Below are positions 12,650-26,127 of a stretch of DNA of 64,000 nt, in pieces. The notes below the pieces were generated by a model. The model worked only from the letters and a program-made list of their open reading frames with translations, was not told the DNA's origin and searched no databases. The DNA is from Ananas comosus (lineage: Eukaryota; Streptophyta; Magnoliopsida; Poales; Bromeliaceae), in contig NC_033630.1 in NCBI RefSeq assembly GCF_001540865.1, forward strand, positions 8,613,586 to 8,677,585, given 5' to 3'. The first letter of the stretch is position 1. Every line of letters starts with the position of its first letter. The translations under genes were made by a program, and so were the position numbers.

Positions 12650-15600
12650 GCAGCGTTTAACCGCTGGTTTAGCCTGTTTTGCTTACATGATCAACACGAC
12701 TTGCGCGACCGCACTAGGCTAGTCTTTAGACTGCCTGCCTATAGGTCTTTAGTACTTAACAGACGACTCCCCAGCTTTAACCATTTTGCTTTTTTAACAC
12801 TTTTTGGATTATAAAATACGCGGCAAAACGTACTAAAGTTAACAACTCCCCGAACATACGTTTAATGTGCATGACCGTCCCTGGATCGACTTTTATTACC
12901 TGAGACCTCCCGAAAAAACGTTAATATGTGGGAACATATTTTCATCACAATCCCAAAGAGTGTACCTTGGGATTGGGATTAGGTGGGATCGATCGGGATC
13001 AGGTGGGATCGGCAGAAGTCGGACAGAGACGGGAACGGCACGCGCGTGGGGACGACGGCCGTTCACGAGACCGGCAGCCTTTTAAGCACGAGCCGGAGAA
13101 GAGATGAAAGGTGAGGTGGATCGGCGGTGTAGGAAGCCGGTAACACGAACCCTCCGATGGTAGGTTAAGCCCAGAGGTGGGAGACCGGCTCTGGAAAGAA
13201 ACCACGACAAGGGTCGCCGGGGGCGGCAGGGGCACGTGGCGGCCGCAGTGGACTTGAGAGACGACGGAGGGCGCCGATCGAGACCGGCTCAGACACTGTC
13301 CAGCACCAGCGCTCGACAACACCGTAGATCCGTCCAGCGCGGCGGGAAGGTGTCAGAGGCCGCTAAGGGGCGAGTGGTAGCGGCAGCAGGAGCTTCGGCG
13401 GCCGGCGACGAACACGAGGGACGCCGGCGGGTCTGAAACAAGCCCGGTTCCGCCTCGGTGGAACCAGAGGCGTTGGGCGGCGGTGGGTTGCAGCCCTCGT
13501 GGCGGGAGGGAGCCGGAGGCCGCTGCACGACAGCAGTGGGGCCACGAGGAGGCCGGTGGCGAACCGGTGACGACGGAGGGACTTGGCTCGGCTCCGACAC
13601 GCCCGAGCTAGAAGAAGCGGCGCGGTAGCCGGCGGAGGACAACAGCCGGTCGTGCAAGGGGCCGGGGGTAACTGGCCGTCGTGGGTAGAGGCCGACCGGG
13701 CGGGTGGCAGGCCGACGGCGGCCGGTGGGAGCTCGAGGCTATTACATTGTATAACTTTGGAGCTTCCTTTAATAGCTTGAAATCGATTTAACTGATTTCA
13801 CGCGCTTTCTTAATCAACCTGTTCAAGGTTAATTATAAGGTTGATACAACCTTCCCAATACTTACTGAATTGTCCACAATCTTTCCAAAATCGTAGCTTG
13901 CCGTGCTTTGTCTTAGCTTTTGCCGCGTTTTGACGTAAGACCTCGTTTCACATGGCGATGTTGGTAGCTCAACAGTGGCCATGTCGTAACGTCCGGCTCT
14001 CCCTCTTCGAGAGCCCAAACTTTTTAAAACGGACACAATGGCCACTGTGGGGACCACACATGGCCATGTGAAACCTTTTTGGACACTCTTAACGAGAGCC
14101 CAAACGGAGACGCATTAGCACAATGGCCACTGTCGTAGGGCACATGGCCATGTGAAACCAGACCGTCGTGGAAACTCCAGACGACGTTAATATTCTTAAA
14201 TCCCCCAGATCAACGATAACAACGTTATACAATATTAGTTTTGTGAGGGAGAGGAAGAGAGGGTGTCGTGTGAGAGGAGAGAGAGAGTAAAGGGAGAAAG
14301 AGAGAGAGAGTAAAGGGAGAAAGAGAGAGATCTTTAGAACGGGATCCCGAACCTCTTCCACCTCTCCTTCTGAAACTTCTCCTAAAACCTCCGAAACCAC
14401 CAAGATCCCGAGAGGTTGTTCTTCCTAGAACCTTCCTCGAACCCGGTTCCACTCAACAATACCTTTCATCCAGATCCCAAAACCCAAAAATGGAATCTTG
14501 AACCTCAAAACTAGGAGATCGTTCCGATCCTAGTAACATCTCCGGTACTTGTGTACTTTAGGTACACAAAGAGTTCTTGAGAGTACCACTTGAGGAAGCC
14601 TAGTACAAACTACGGGATCCCTACAAACCTTACCGAATCATTAACATAATCTTACGAAAGAGTTACTAAGATTCCATCATAAACGAGTCTCAACTCTAGC
14701 TAGATCCTCTTTAAGGTAATACCGTAACAATCCCGTACCTAAAACTCCAAAAACGGAGGCTAACAAAGGCTCCATTTAACTAGAGAACCTTTAGATTAAT
14801 CCCCATAAGAGCTGCGCACCCTGTTGAGGCAAATTGCAATGCTTTTCAGTTCTATACTCTAGAACATATATCCCGGATTAAACCGAAATAAAAACCTAAA
14901 TCCAGCGCCCTACCCGCAGGATTTTAGTGTTCTCAACTTGATGTTGGGATGATGATATAAGTTCCACCCCCCACGGAAGGCCTTAGTAGCCTAAGGGAAG
15001 ATACAGATACAATGGTAAATAACTCGTATATACACTTATCGCAGTAAGTACGTACTATCCCATCTACAATACTCTTATTACCAACTTGAAGTTATAATAC
15101 GAAGATTACATCTACCTGTATCACTAACTATTCTTGGTATGTTCTATACTTACAACCTTGGGATAGGAACACACTTAGTCTCTGTACCTGATTCTTTTAT
15201 CATTTGTTTCCACTGTAGCTGTAATCACTGCTCTAACCGTAACACTTTTCTTATCAATTTGTTCCAAATTGGTTAACACTGTAATCCCGTTCTCATCGGA
15301 TTTCTCACTGTATATACTATTTCATCTTTGAATAGTAACTGTAACGCCGTAGCACCTAACATTGGTTCCAATGCTCTCACCGATACGCAGGAGTTTTAAC
15401 TCCTAACTTAATATGAGTGTAATCGATCCGAACTCCCTCCATTGAGAGGGAGTTCGCCACATGAGGTCTCACATCTGTGGTGCCCCTCTCATGAGGCAAC
15501 TGCTTGGGAGCCCACCAACTCGGATTTCGGAGGGGGCCATCTGCCCTTAACACTACCACTCAAAACCCCAATTGTTTACAATTGGCCAAGTTAATCCATA

Positions 15601-16283
15601 CTCGGTTCCATTTGTACCTTTTCGTACGCACGTATAGTAGGATATATACTAATAGACAATAACTGGTCAAAAGAACGTCCGTATCATAATCGTAATCATA
15701 ACCAATGAAAAAGTAAAGAAACTTTATGAATACGGACTTCTCTGGATCACCCATTCAGCCGCTCCAGCCAACGGCTTGGGTGACCCTTGAAGCAACATCA
15801 AGAGTGTGGTGATTGGGATGTCCAGGCTCGCGCTCGCCCCGCCGCTTCCTGGCTCCGTTCTCATAACGCGGTATCGATCACCGGTGGCCCTGAATATGTA
15901 AAAATCAGTAAGGAAAACATGTACATAGTTGAAAAGAAACAACTAAATCTCTTTACATTTCAACATTTGTTAGTACACAAAACCACCTTTCTAATTCAAC
16001 ATATTCTTAATACCAACTTACCTTTTTCTACATTATCAAAATCAAGTGAACATAAACCAAATTTAGATTAGTTTATAGAACATACCAACATACAAATCAA
16101 ATCTCGAAAGCGAAGGCAATAACGAACGGGAATACGTTCGGAACATATTAACGTTTTGGAGAAACAACAAACAAATTAATACGTACAACAAACTCGGAAC
16201 CCGCCTGTCGCCTCTACAACAGGTAAGCCGCAAATAACTGCACTGGGCTTGAGCTGGTTTAACCGCCCCTAACCCCGCACTGT
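12650..16283. mobile_element. LTR retrotransposon sequence, GC-rich part included (mirrored)
   Basis: The complement of CCCCGCACTGT ending at 16,283 is GGGGCGTGACA, an LTR 3' end like those at 30,144 and 41,333. The GGCTTGGGTGACCCTTGA motif at 15,775 matches the LTR motif at 20,510, 29,998, 40,880 and 44,555. Repeated CATGGCCATG palindromes at 13,960-14,160 match LTRs at 18,760 and 42,540. A GA-rich tract lies at 14,240-14,335. The very GC-rich stretch 13,000-13,740 has no coding signal in any reading I tried. The LTR start was not located, so the left limit is arbitrary. Confidence 0.5.
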
Positions 16284-17300
16284 CTATTCGAGACCATTCG
16301 AAAATGGTCAAGGATGTGTAATAAAACCCCAAGGCCAGTAACAAGGCCGCTGGGCCTCCGTGGGGCTATGGGGGCTTTCACTCGTACTACTAGAGATTAG
16401 GCACGGCTTGTAGCACGTGTGGAAGAAAACCTAGTTGTTTCGGGGTCACACGCATAATTTGCGCCAAATCTGTGACACGCGTGATAAAACGACTTCAAGC
16501 GCAGCGAGCTCGCGAACGGTGTCACCGACCGGCACGAGGCTTCACACTCGTGCCGGAGGCCGTGTGGCTCTGGACAGTCGCCCACAGAGCCGAATCGATC
16601 TTATGAGAGCCAAACGTGACAGCCCGGCTTTTTGGGGTTTTTAGTATACTTTATTACACTAAAATACAACAGCGCCCCCAAAGATACGTTAACATGTGAA
16701 ACATCAGTGACAACCGTCACACACGCCCATCAGCCACTGGAAACCTGACTAACAGGTTACGGGGTCCGGGAACGCCTCTAGTTTTTAACTAAAAGCCACA
16801 CAAACAGCCGTTTTAGGCGGCTGCTTTATGCAAAAAACAAGCCTTAAGAAGGCTACCACGGAGTGTTATTAAACACAGCAGCGACTCGGAACAACCGACC
16901 AGTGGGCACAGTAAAGCTCCCAAGTTTTTACTGCCCACTCGCTACAACCCAAGGCCACAGCTTAACCTGTGAAAGCCCTTGTGCCTCGCCTTGCTAATAG
17001 GCTGCTATTAGCAAAGTTACACTCTATCACATAAAACGACGGTTCAGTGTGCTTATATACACAAATCACCGTCGCCCACTGAGCATCGTGCTCAGTCACT
17101 CAAGGCCCTGTTAAATACCCAGGGCCGCCTCAGGGCTACGCTAAAAGCCCTGAAGGCCGCACAAGCCGTTAGCCAAAACCCTTTGGCTAAGGGTATCCCA
17201 ATAGCCACCCCAAACACTCAATCACTGAGCACAACACCCAACCTACGATTGGGCTACCTGGGAAGCATCCAGGCCAACAATGAAGGAGGTGTCAACCTTC
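16284..17300. other. Unassigned mirrored retroelement-like sequence
   Basis: No primer-binding site follows the LTR end at 16,283. Short inverted repeats are common here (for example GGCCCTG..CAGGGCC at 17,104-17,127). A GATACGTTAACATGTG motif at 16,682 resembles the TATA-side region of other LTRs in the block. No coding motif was recognised in complement or in backwards reading. Confidence 0.35.
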
Positions 17301-18556
17301 CGGTTATGGTATAAACATGTCCACCCATGAAGCTAGACTTCAGTCATATCACCACGTGCGAACCACTATAGAAGAATGGGAACAAGAGGACAATAATGAG
17401 ATGTACGTATATAATATATAACTCGGATCGTGGATATGGTATAAAGGAACAACGAGATGAATCGACAAAACGTATAGGACATAGTACAAATCTCATCTTG
17501 CTAAAGTACTAATAAACACTATAGACACTGGACAAACCAGCTAAGAGCATAGAGCATAAACACTGGATAAACCAGCCGAATAACGTAACAATGGCACTGG
17601 ACGAACCAGCCAACCTGATAAACTGCTGGATATGCCAGCCACACGGGACTCCCCGTCCTAATAGCCGATCAACGGCTGCCAACCGATAACTCATAAGTCG
17701 TAGCTAGCGGTGACGAGCATGCGTAAAGTGCTTGTGGTCGCCAGACTAGCTGGTATTCTCCCACAAGAAAAAGCCTTTTCACCAAACCTCACGGTTGGGC
17801 ACTCGGGCCCACGAAATACGCTCTCAATATACGAAAGTCTGGCCCCACGAAATACGCTCCCAGTATATGGAAAGTCTGGACCCACGAAATAGGCTCCCAG
17901 TACATGTCCAACTCGATAACACCGTGTCCGGACTCCACAACGCCTGGTTATACCGATACAGTCTAACCCATAAACCTGAACAGCAGGTCAACTACGTATG
18001 TATATCATCGCCATCAACACGTAAAGATGTAGGACAAGTAAATAATAGCAACAATGACATAATGTGAATGGGTATGGAGACAAATAAGAGGAACTGACCA
18101 CTCATGGGGAGCGGGAGCAGCCGAACGCCATGGGTGACCCTCCCCTCTGTACAAATGTATAAGAGTGAGGGGTGGGGGTAGCGCCCAGGATCACCCTGCC
18201 AAGCACTCCTCGCGTCAATCTCTAGCTATCTCGGTGGCAGGGCGGTAAAACCAAATTGAGGAATTGAGACAAAGGAAGTTATTAATTGAATCTGGCGTTT
18301 ATACCAAGTTATAAAATAATATAAACTTATAAACCCTAAAGCACTTACATTATTTCCTAAACACTAAGAACATTTAACTTTTACCAAAAGGTGGGGAGCA
18401 CCATCGCACAAAATTTTTCTTTTTTCAAAGGCACACCCTTTGCCGAACATTTTCCGAAAAGAACCAAAAGTACTGAATCATAAAGTTTTACTCAAAAGCC
18501 CATCTTTTATAAAATTTGATTATCAATACCTAAAGACCTATTTGAGACTTACACTT
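17300..18556. mobile_element. LTR of the 7,143 family (mirrored)
   Basis: It matches 62,530-64,000 in the same printed direction (for example 17,620-17,800 with 63,065-63,240 and 18,100-18,170 with 63,615-63,690). Both match the normal LTR at 7,440-7,800 only when read backwards. The right end abuts the start of the next LTR at 18,557, so this is probably the insertion target of the gypsy element. Confidence 0.6.
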
Positions 18557-20972
18557 ACATTGTGTGACCTGGAAACGTTTAACGCTCCAAGCTCACAAAC
18601 TAAACACAAGGCTCGAAAAGGCGTAAAAAACCTCCCAGCATCTGTCACAAGGCTGTACACCGAGCGTAAGGCTCTTAGTTCCAAAATTTGAGTCGTGATT
18701 CCAGAGGTTTCTCTTCCTGAATCCGACGAGAGCCCAACCTAAGACGTCTCACACCATGGCCATGTTGTAACTCAACCATGGCCTTGGTCTCCACCACGGC
18801 CATATTGTAGCCCAAACATGGCCATAGTCCGATGCAAAAGACGGTTGGGCTCCGAGCCCAAACGCGCGTATCACAAACCATGGCCATGTGAAGGAGCTAC
18901 CATGGCCATGCGTTACGTCAAGCATTTGACGTACAAAGACTTCCCACAAAAACGTTAACATCGAAGGGATATTTCGTAGGGTGCGGGGACCGACACAAAT
19001 GACTCGAACCTGGTCACGTCTTGTTCCATCCCCTCGGGAGGAGAAGGGGAGAGAACTAAAGCAACGAAAAAGAACCCTAAAAACTCCTAATTTGTGGAGA
19101 AAACGAAAGAAAAACGAAGAACCACCGTAAAAGGGGTAACCTCTTCGTAACCTCTTCTCTAACCTCGAACAAACTCCCATCCTGAAGTTGGGATCGACCT
19201 AGGATCGGAACAAACTTCGAAAATTTCTCCAATCAATGAATAAAGAGGAGAGATCTACTACTAAAAGTACTAAAAACATATCTTTGGGATCTAACTCGTT
19301 TAATCCCAAATAAAACCCTTAAAAACTAATCTCCGAAAATTTCGGATTAACTAGAATAATCTTGGAAATAAATCCAACCTAAACTACCTTAAAATGAGAG
19401 AAAACCTCTAACTCTCTCCACAAGTGGAATGTTCCACTCAAAAACGGGAAAAGAACCCAACCAATTACAAAATCAAATAATCATAAGCAAGCAACGCAAA
19501 TTGAGAGGATCAAATTGGAAATCTCTCGATCCTCCAATCACCCGTGGAAGCAGCCGCGTTTGCTTCCCGATGTTCCTCAAAACCACCCAAACTGAAGTAG
19601 CTTTTATCGTCTTGAGGTGAATACAGTTAAAAATTCACAGCATTTTAACTTTACGTACGTATAAGTACGATCTATCACGTATGCTCAATAAATCTTACGA
19701 ATTTAATGTACACAATACATACTACTTTTTAATGGAGATATATCATCTCTCTCTATATACGTAACAATCATACGTACTCTAATCGTAAGATTATATACTA
19801 AACCCTAGTACAAAGAACGTAACCTTTACTAATCTTATTGTTTGTGAACCTGTGTTTAAGTAACAAACTGTACCACTTGTTGTTACGTAAGGTGTTTCTC
19901 CGTAAGTTGAATCACTAACCAATTTAATAACGTACAACTGTATCTCTGTCCGGAAACCCAATGATCGAAGATAAGGTACAAAATCTGTACTACTGTAACC
20001 TGAACTTAACCTGTGTATGCGAACGAACCGTAACACGAGTGAGAGTGTATGAACATTCCCAGCGAGGGATGTTCGACCGTGAGGCCTCTATCGGTAGCGC
20101 TGTATACGAGCGGGCACCCCCTAACCCGCGGCTTTACTCTACGGCACTCCCTCCGAGTAAGGATCCCAACCTTACAACTGATGGTGCTCCGGTAATCCGT
20201 GCCACGTTCGGCCTGATGAGTGCCCATCCAGGATACGCTAAACCTTGTTCAACTTGGTTTTACATTTCACCTGTAATCTATTTAATCATTTGTTACTGTA
20301 AAAATGAGCAATATAACACCTGTAGTACAACCAATATGAATACGTATAAGTATAATCTTATCGTAAATATAACACCTTTAAGTACGATTTCATCTTCGTA
20401 TCATCAACCATTCGAATAAAGTGCAAAGTATATGTACAACGATAAAGGAAAATTATCGACTCGTAAAATGTAAATGGAAAAATCGGATCACCACGTAAAA
20501 TGACTCCAGTCATTAACGGGTGACCCTTGATAACAAATTATCAAGAATGCGGGGACAAACAATTACAAAATGTCTCGGTAGGCGTGGTCCTCTCCGAACC
20601 CTGGCACCATTTCCTCAGCGATGATCGATCTATCGCTCCTCTCAAAAACAACGAAGATCAACCAAGAGAGAAATAAAAACATAGAAACATCTCTCGCTCT
20701 CAAAACATAGGTACATATCTCTGGTGGTATACCTATACAAATCGTGAACATAAACCCAAAGAATAACATGATGAAGAACGAATGAATCACCTAAATCGAG
20801 AAAATAAATGAAGGGATAAGAACGTAGATCAACAACACACGAGACTATGAGGATCTACAGGAAAATAATAACGAAATAAATAGCGGAACAACATCTACGG
20901 AATATACAAAATCTGTATACCGCCCAGACCTGTGCAAGGCCCGCCCGAAGGCGACTCAGGGCCCTGCATTGT
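18557..20972. repeat. 5' LTR of the gypsy element (mirrored)
   Basis: The complement starts TGTAACACACTGGACC and ends GTAACA. Its first 925 bases match 26,128-27,053. It holds about six TGGCCA-centred palindromes at 18,750-18,910, whose true form has a CCGG centre, and the GGGTGACCCTTGAT motif at 20,519 shared with the other LTRs. Being mirrored, it is found by no ordinary repeat search of the printed strand. Confidence 0.8.
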
Positions 20973-23900
20973 CTAATAAAACCATAGTCTCGGATCCCAA
21001 TTCAGAATCACCTGGATCGTTTGGAATTCTGCCAACTTGATATCTTTTATCCGAGCACTCTCTGCTCCAGATAAACTGAACATTCGCTTTCATAATACTA
21101 ACCCAAATACTATTGAGAATTTTACAATCTCAACTTAACCTCACATATCGAAGATTGAAGCGCTTCCCAGTGCTAACGCCGGCTGTTGCATTGTAGCCCT
21201 CAATCATCACTTCCTGTGAAGTATTGAAAGCGTACTAAACCCATAATAAGTGAACTCACCCTAACGCTATCACACCCAAAATGATTGAACGGGAAAATAC
21301 TACAACATCACTATACTGCTGCTGAGCGAAATTTAGCCAACCTCGCGTGTTACGCCGTTTGGAACTCCTCCACCTCTGGAGGCGATGGAGTCCTAGCTCG
21401 CTCCAGGCACTCAACTCCTCTATCGAACGCAGAGAGTGACTGAACCATTGCGTCGTCTGTCGTCGCTGTGTCGTCGTCCGGCTACGCCGCGCGGCCATCC
21501 TCCGCGCCTACTTCGCGGAACTCCTAGAAGAAGACGTCATCCGTCGAAGGTCTCTCCAAATCTAAGGGTGTGGCAGACGCGGTCAACTTCTACAACGTGG
21601 CTCCCGCGGTAGAGGGCGCGGGCCAGGAAGCGTACGCCGTGGGCGTCAGCGCGGAGCCCTCCTCCTGCAACACCGTGGTGGTTGAGTCCACGGAGACCAC
21701 CCCGGTCAGAAGGGGCACTACCAACTCCCTCGTCTCGCCCTAGCCGAGTACCTAGCGGAGTTACTCAAATCCTCCACATTAGGATCCTAGAAGCTGCCTC
21801 TCTTTCAGCTGGTGACCTAACATCTCTTCACCAAGTACGTATACCTCTTCGATAAGGCGCTATGGAAGCACCTCCTCTCTCTAGCTCAAACCGAGCGGTG
21901 AGTAGTAGACCTACCGTTCCGGATAACAACCACCAACCTAGAAGTCCTATTGGGTCGTGCCTAAACCGCCGATAATGAACCTTGTCTAAGTTCCTCGAAG
22001 AAAACCGCGTGATGAAGGGGCTGTCACAGTTCTCCTTCTACCTCGTCCTAAACGTGCCAGACGCGATCCCCCTCGCCTCACATCGGCTCATGCTCTCCCT
22101 CAAGAGAATCGAAGAAGTAACGCACGAAAAGCAGCACGCCCTCCTGCTCCTGTTCCGGGCGTAAAAATTCGCACCTAACGCTGGCAGCTAGAAAACCAAA
22201 CACGTTAAGAGGTTGGAGGTTTGGATGGCCCTCCACCACTTGGCGCACGAGTAACACCTCTCGCCGCGTCGCCTATAAGTCCTCACCTCTCTCCCGAACC
22301 TATTCCCATTCCGGTTCTCCGGGCGCCAACTCCCACACTCAGTCTACGTGAGATCGTCCGGCGGCTTCGTGGGATCCTCGGCCGTCGCACCAGCACCGAG
22401 CAGCCGAGTCGCACCTCCAAGACTAGCTGCGGCTGGAGGGATCACATACTAGACGCCACCAGGAGTGAAAGGTGGCGTCACAGGCGGCTCACGGGCTTCC
22501 CAAGCAGTGCCCGTGGTAGTAGACGTAGCCGTGGCCGAGATGGTCAGCGGTCAATCCCCTGAGCTCGCCGTGTGATGGTCGGACCCGCCGGTGGGCAGGT
22601 CGCGGGCTGACTCCCCAGTGCTGTCCGGGGCTCGCCCGCATACATACAACGAGTCTGTGTCCTCCGCCGTCGTCGGCTCCTACACCAACGTCTATAGTAA
22701 AATAATTTACCGTAAGCTCAGGCACGTAATAAACTATGGACATGTAGTGTAAGTAAGTATCTAGCCGACAAACGGCTCAACGTACCGTAGAGCAACCAAA
22801 GAAACAACGTAGGCCCTACACAAAATCAGGGGCTGGTGAGAAACCTATAATTTCTCAAAACGGGTTTAACAGGACAAGCCCATCCTCTAACTTAGTACGG
22901 GCACCTAGAAGATCGAGATGTGTTTGAACCTCTCAAACTACACCAAAACCCGTACCTAACCAATTGGTTCATAAAACGGTGATAGCTAACGTTCTTAGTT
23001 TGCCAATGTAAATCTCTTAACCCGGTCTACCTCCAACACAAATCTCCTACGGTCTCAAGCGACAAACGCTACTGCTAGTCGAGCAGAGCTTGATCCGACA
23101 ACTAGTCGTCCCCAACGTATCGGATAAACCGATCACAACACGACTCCCCACTCCTACTGTGGGGACCTAACTCCTATAGAGCCACCATGCCCTCAAAACA
23201 CTACACAAAAGTCGACTCGATGGCCCATACGGTGGACTATCCTTCTAACTCAAACACCATCTAGAGCAAGGATCCTGACGGGGTTAGAGTTTTCGCGGGA
23301 TACCCTACCGTGGCCGTCTTAACTTTCTCGGCTCCCGTGTCGACGTCCTGGAAAACCTATTTCCGAAATAAGCCGACTCGCAGAGCAGAACCCCTCGAGG
23401 CTAAAACAAACAATTCTTCTTCCTGCCTAGTGAGGCGAACACACACCTGATAGCACTTGAATTATTTCAGTGCTAGTTCTTATTCATAGGTAACGGTTCC
23501 TAACTACTGAACAAACTAGTCGAAATCCCTAGCTCACACATAAGGTTCTATCTGTACGTCAGCCCTATGGTCGTCAATTTCTAACGCGGACTCCTACATA
23601 GCTTCTGCCGAAAATCTTATGCCATACCTGTAATACTCAAGTGACAATACGGCAAACCCGAATGATTACGGGGTCGTCGAAAATACCTAGATTACTTGGC
23701 ACAAAAATTCGGAATGGATCTGTCCAAGCAGCACCACAAGTAGCTGCTGTAAAACCAGATAAGGGCTTCACTACACCTAGTGTTCCTTGTAAACTCCGAA
23801 CATGAAGTTCACGAAGTCCTTTTTCTCGAGATACGGTTCAACTTTTTACACTCAAAACCGAAGCTCTCCACCGAAAGGAACCTGTAAACTAAAGCCCTAG

Positions 23901-26127
23901 TCCATATCGGCACCTAGGATCCTTCTAACTTCGATAGTCCCTAACCGGATCTGGCTGCTCACAGTGCCTCTAGGTCTCAAAGGAACCAAACCGGCCGATG
24001 ATGACCTCTAAACAATTCCCTAAACGTTTCAATAGATGAGGGGAGTGTGCTGAGTGCGTATTTCCGTGATTCAAGTAAACCTTGCTACGCACGCTTTCTT
24101 CGAAGGTTCTCAACTTCCGAGCTAACTGCTGGCGGGGCTATGATTGGAACGGTCAACGACCTCATCCCATACACTAAATATCACTACGAATTAAATTACC
24201 TAACCCGACACAAAACTACGTCCTGCCCTTCCACTAGCGCATACGAAGAGCGGTTAATTTTCTAATACTTTTCTTGATGGGATGAGTGCTAAACCTCAAC
24301 CGCCGGCATCAAAAACGTAACTTCGATACCGCGGTAATAGAAATACCGCTCGCCACGCTTCATATATGCCTAGTGTTCTCGAATTTCATGAATAAATGAG
24401 TCTTCCTCAACTTGAACTCCGTCGCGTCTATTAACCTCGATGAGTTCCTAATACTAGACTGCTAAGAGATGGTGGACCCGTTCCGATTGCACCACCGCCT
24501 ATGCGATTCAGCTTTTAGCTGCTTTTTGAATCGCTATGAACATCAGTGAGTTGGCGACAACAAACTCGTCTACTTTGCCAACCTCAATCTCCACCACCGA
24601 GGACTATTTGGGAACTCTAACTACTGAAACCACCACGTTGGATGTAATAACCTATCTTAATTCCTTTTCGTTCAAGTGCTACACCTCAACGTTTTCTAAG
24701 CTCGATTCTACCAACTACCAATGTGACCACTAAAGGAACATCTACTAGTTCCTTATTATGCAAAGGCGCCCGCCTAAACACATGACCGCCTAAGTCCTTA
24801 ATTTCTCCTATAAGAAGTTCTTCGAGTGGCACGCGGAATACGGTATGTAGGCCCTCCGTGGTTCTACATGTTCCTAGACTTCGATGAAATAACCACCGGG
24901 CCTTACTTTTTCCTACAACCGCTCAAACATTGAGCTACAGATTGAACGGTTATCCACTTTTGACTCATGGCTCAGGGGCGCTCTTTTGAAGTCTCAAACG
25001 GATAAGGGCACACCTTCACCCTTTTCTAGTGGTACCTAAAACACTACCCTAACGGGGTGAGAGTTCGGTCCGTACTACGAGAAACCTACTAGCACCTATC
25101 CAACTGTTTTAGCCGCGTAAAATAAGTGTGCTGAACCTGTCCTCTCTTCGAGCGTGTTTACATGGAACTACTCTAACACGCTGAAGTATCTCACGGATGA
25201 AGATAACATAGACTAGCTCTGGGGCTAAATACGGAGTGTAAACCTCCTCAGACGTCCTGAGGGATACGTGAGCGAACCTAAAGTCGTGGCGTAAGGTGGG
25301 AGTCTCACTACCTGTCAGACTCGCATAAGATGTATGAAATCTCTTATACGAAGCTCGTACACACTATCTGAAGGTCCCTCTTACCAGTGTCGTAGATGGC
25401 TACCGCCTCAAACGAATATTGTTACCAATGTTTCGTTCGTAGTTCTACTGTGGGAAGCTTCGTGAAATACCTGCCTTCACATCTAGCGGTAAAGGAACCT
25501 CACTTCAACCGCTCTCTAACCGAAATCCGGGTCTACACGAGGTCCTTCGCCTCCTATTTCAAGCGTAACGAGCTCTCGCTAACGACTGTCGGGTCTCATC
25601 CGTTTCCTCGATACGGCTAGCTGCTGCCACTCTGAACCTTAAAGTTCAACCTCTAATACAAAAGAATTTCCAGAGCGACTGATCTCCTTAGTTCTCTAAA
25701 CCTTAAGCCTTTTTCAACTCGGGGGCAAAATAACCTGGGATATTCTAAAACCTCGCACATCCGGGCCATCGCATAGCTGAACGAGATGGCGGCTTGGATA
25801 GCCCTTATGTGTTACATAAAGTACATAGCCAGGAAACCTTTATGTAGAAGCTAGGCCGAGTGTAAAACCTACGATGTGGTAACCTTGACTTCCTACTAAA
25901 TTCGAAACTTCTCGTTGGACACTCCTAAAACCGAGCGCTCCACTTCTTCAATGCTTTAGCACTATAAGGCATACACTTCCACGAAACCTCGTTGGTGCTA
26001 CTCGCCCTCCGGTACATCCTCGACCTCTCGCGCGACGTCCTCGCGATAGGGGTAGAAAAAGTCTACCTCCGAACTCCATGCAACGAAAACTCAAAGCGCC
26101 TGCTTTGAGGAAAAATCCTACCCACTT
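20973..26127. pseudogene. Ty3/gypsy gag-pol (mirrored, readable only after complementing)
   Basis: Complementing in place and translating left to right gives, in order: a gag segment TYREVVNRVLIVE near 22,215-22,260; a protease segment RVRALFDTCTSHSF near 22,720-22,765; a reverse-transcriptase entry segment SKAPY..MAPAELK near 23,290-23,340; the catalytic IDDILVYS at about 23,740-23,763; and an integrase YWWPGM at about 24,885-24,905. The protease active-site triplet reads DTC where the family has DTG, suggesting decay, or an error of the damaged sequence. It is a copy-and-paste mobile element, not a host gene. I did not check the frame base by base. Confidence 0.75.

Noticed and set aside
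21982..22562. Reading frames in the printed strand within the mirrored block (for example 21,982-22,164 and 22,221-22,562)
   Set aside because: They read the wrong strand polarity. The same bases, complemented in place, encode gypsy gag and protease motifs, so the printed frames are accidents of GC-rich sequence.
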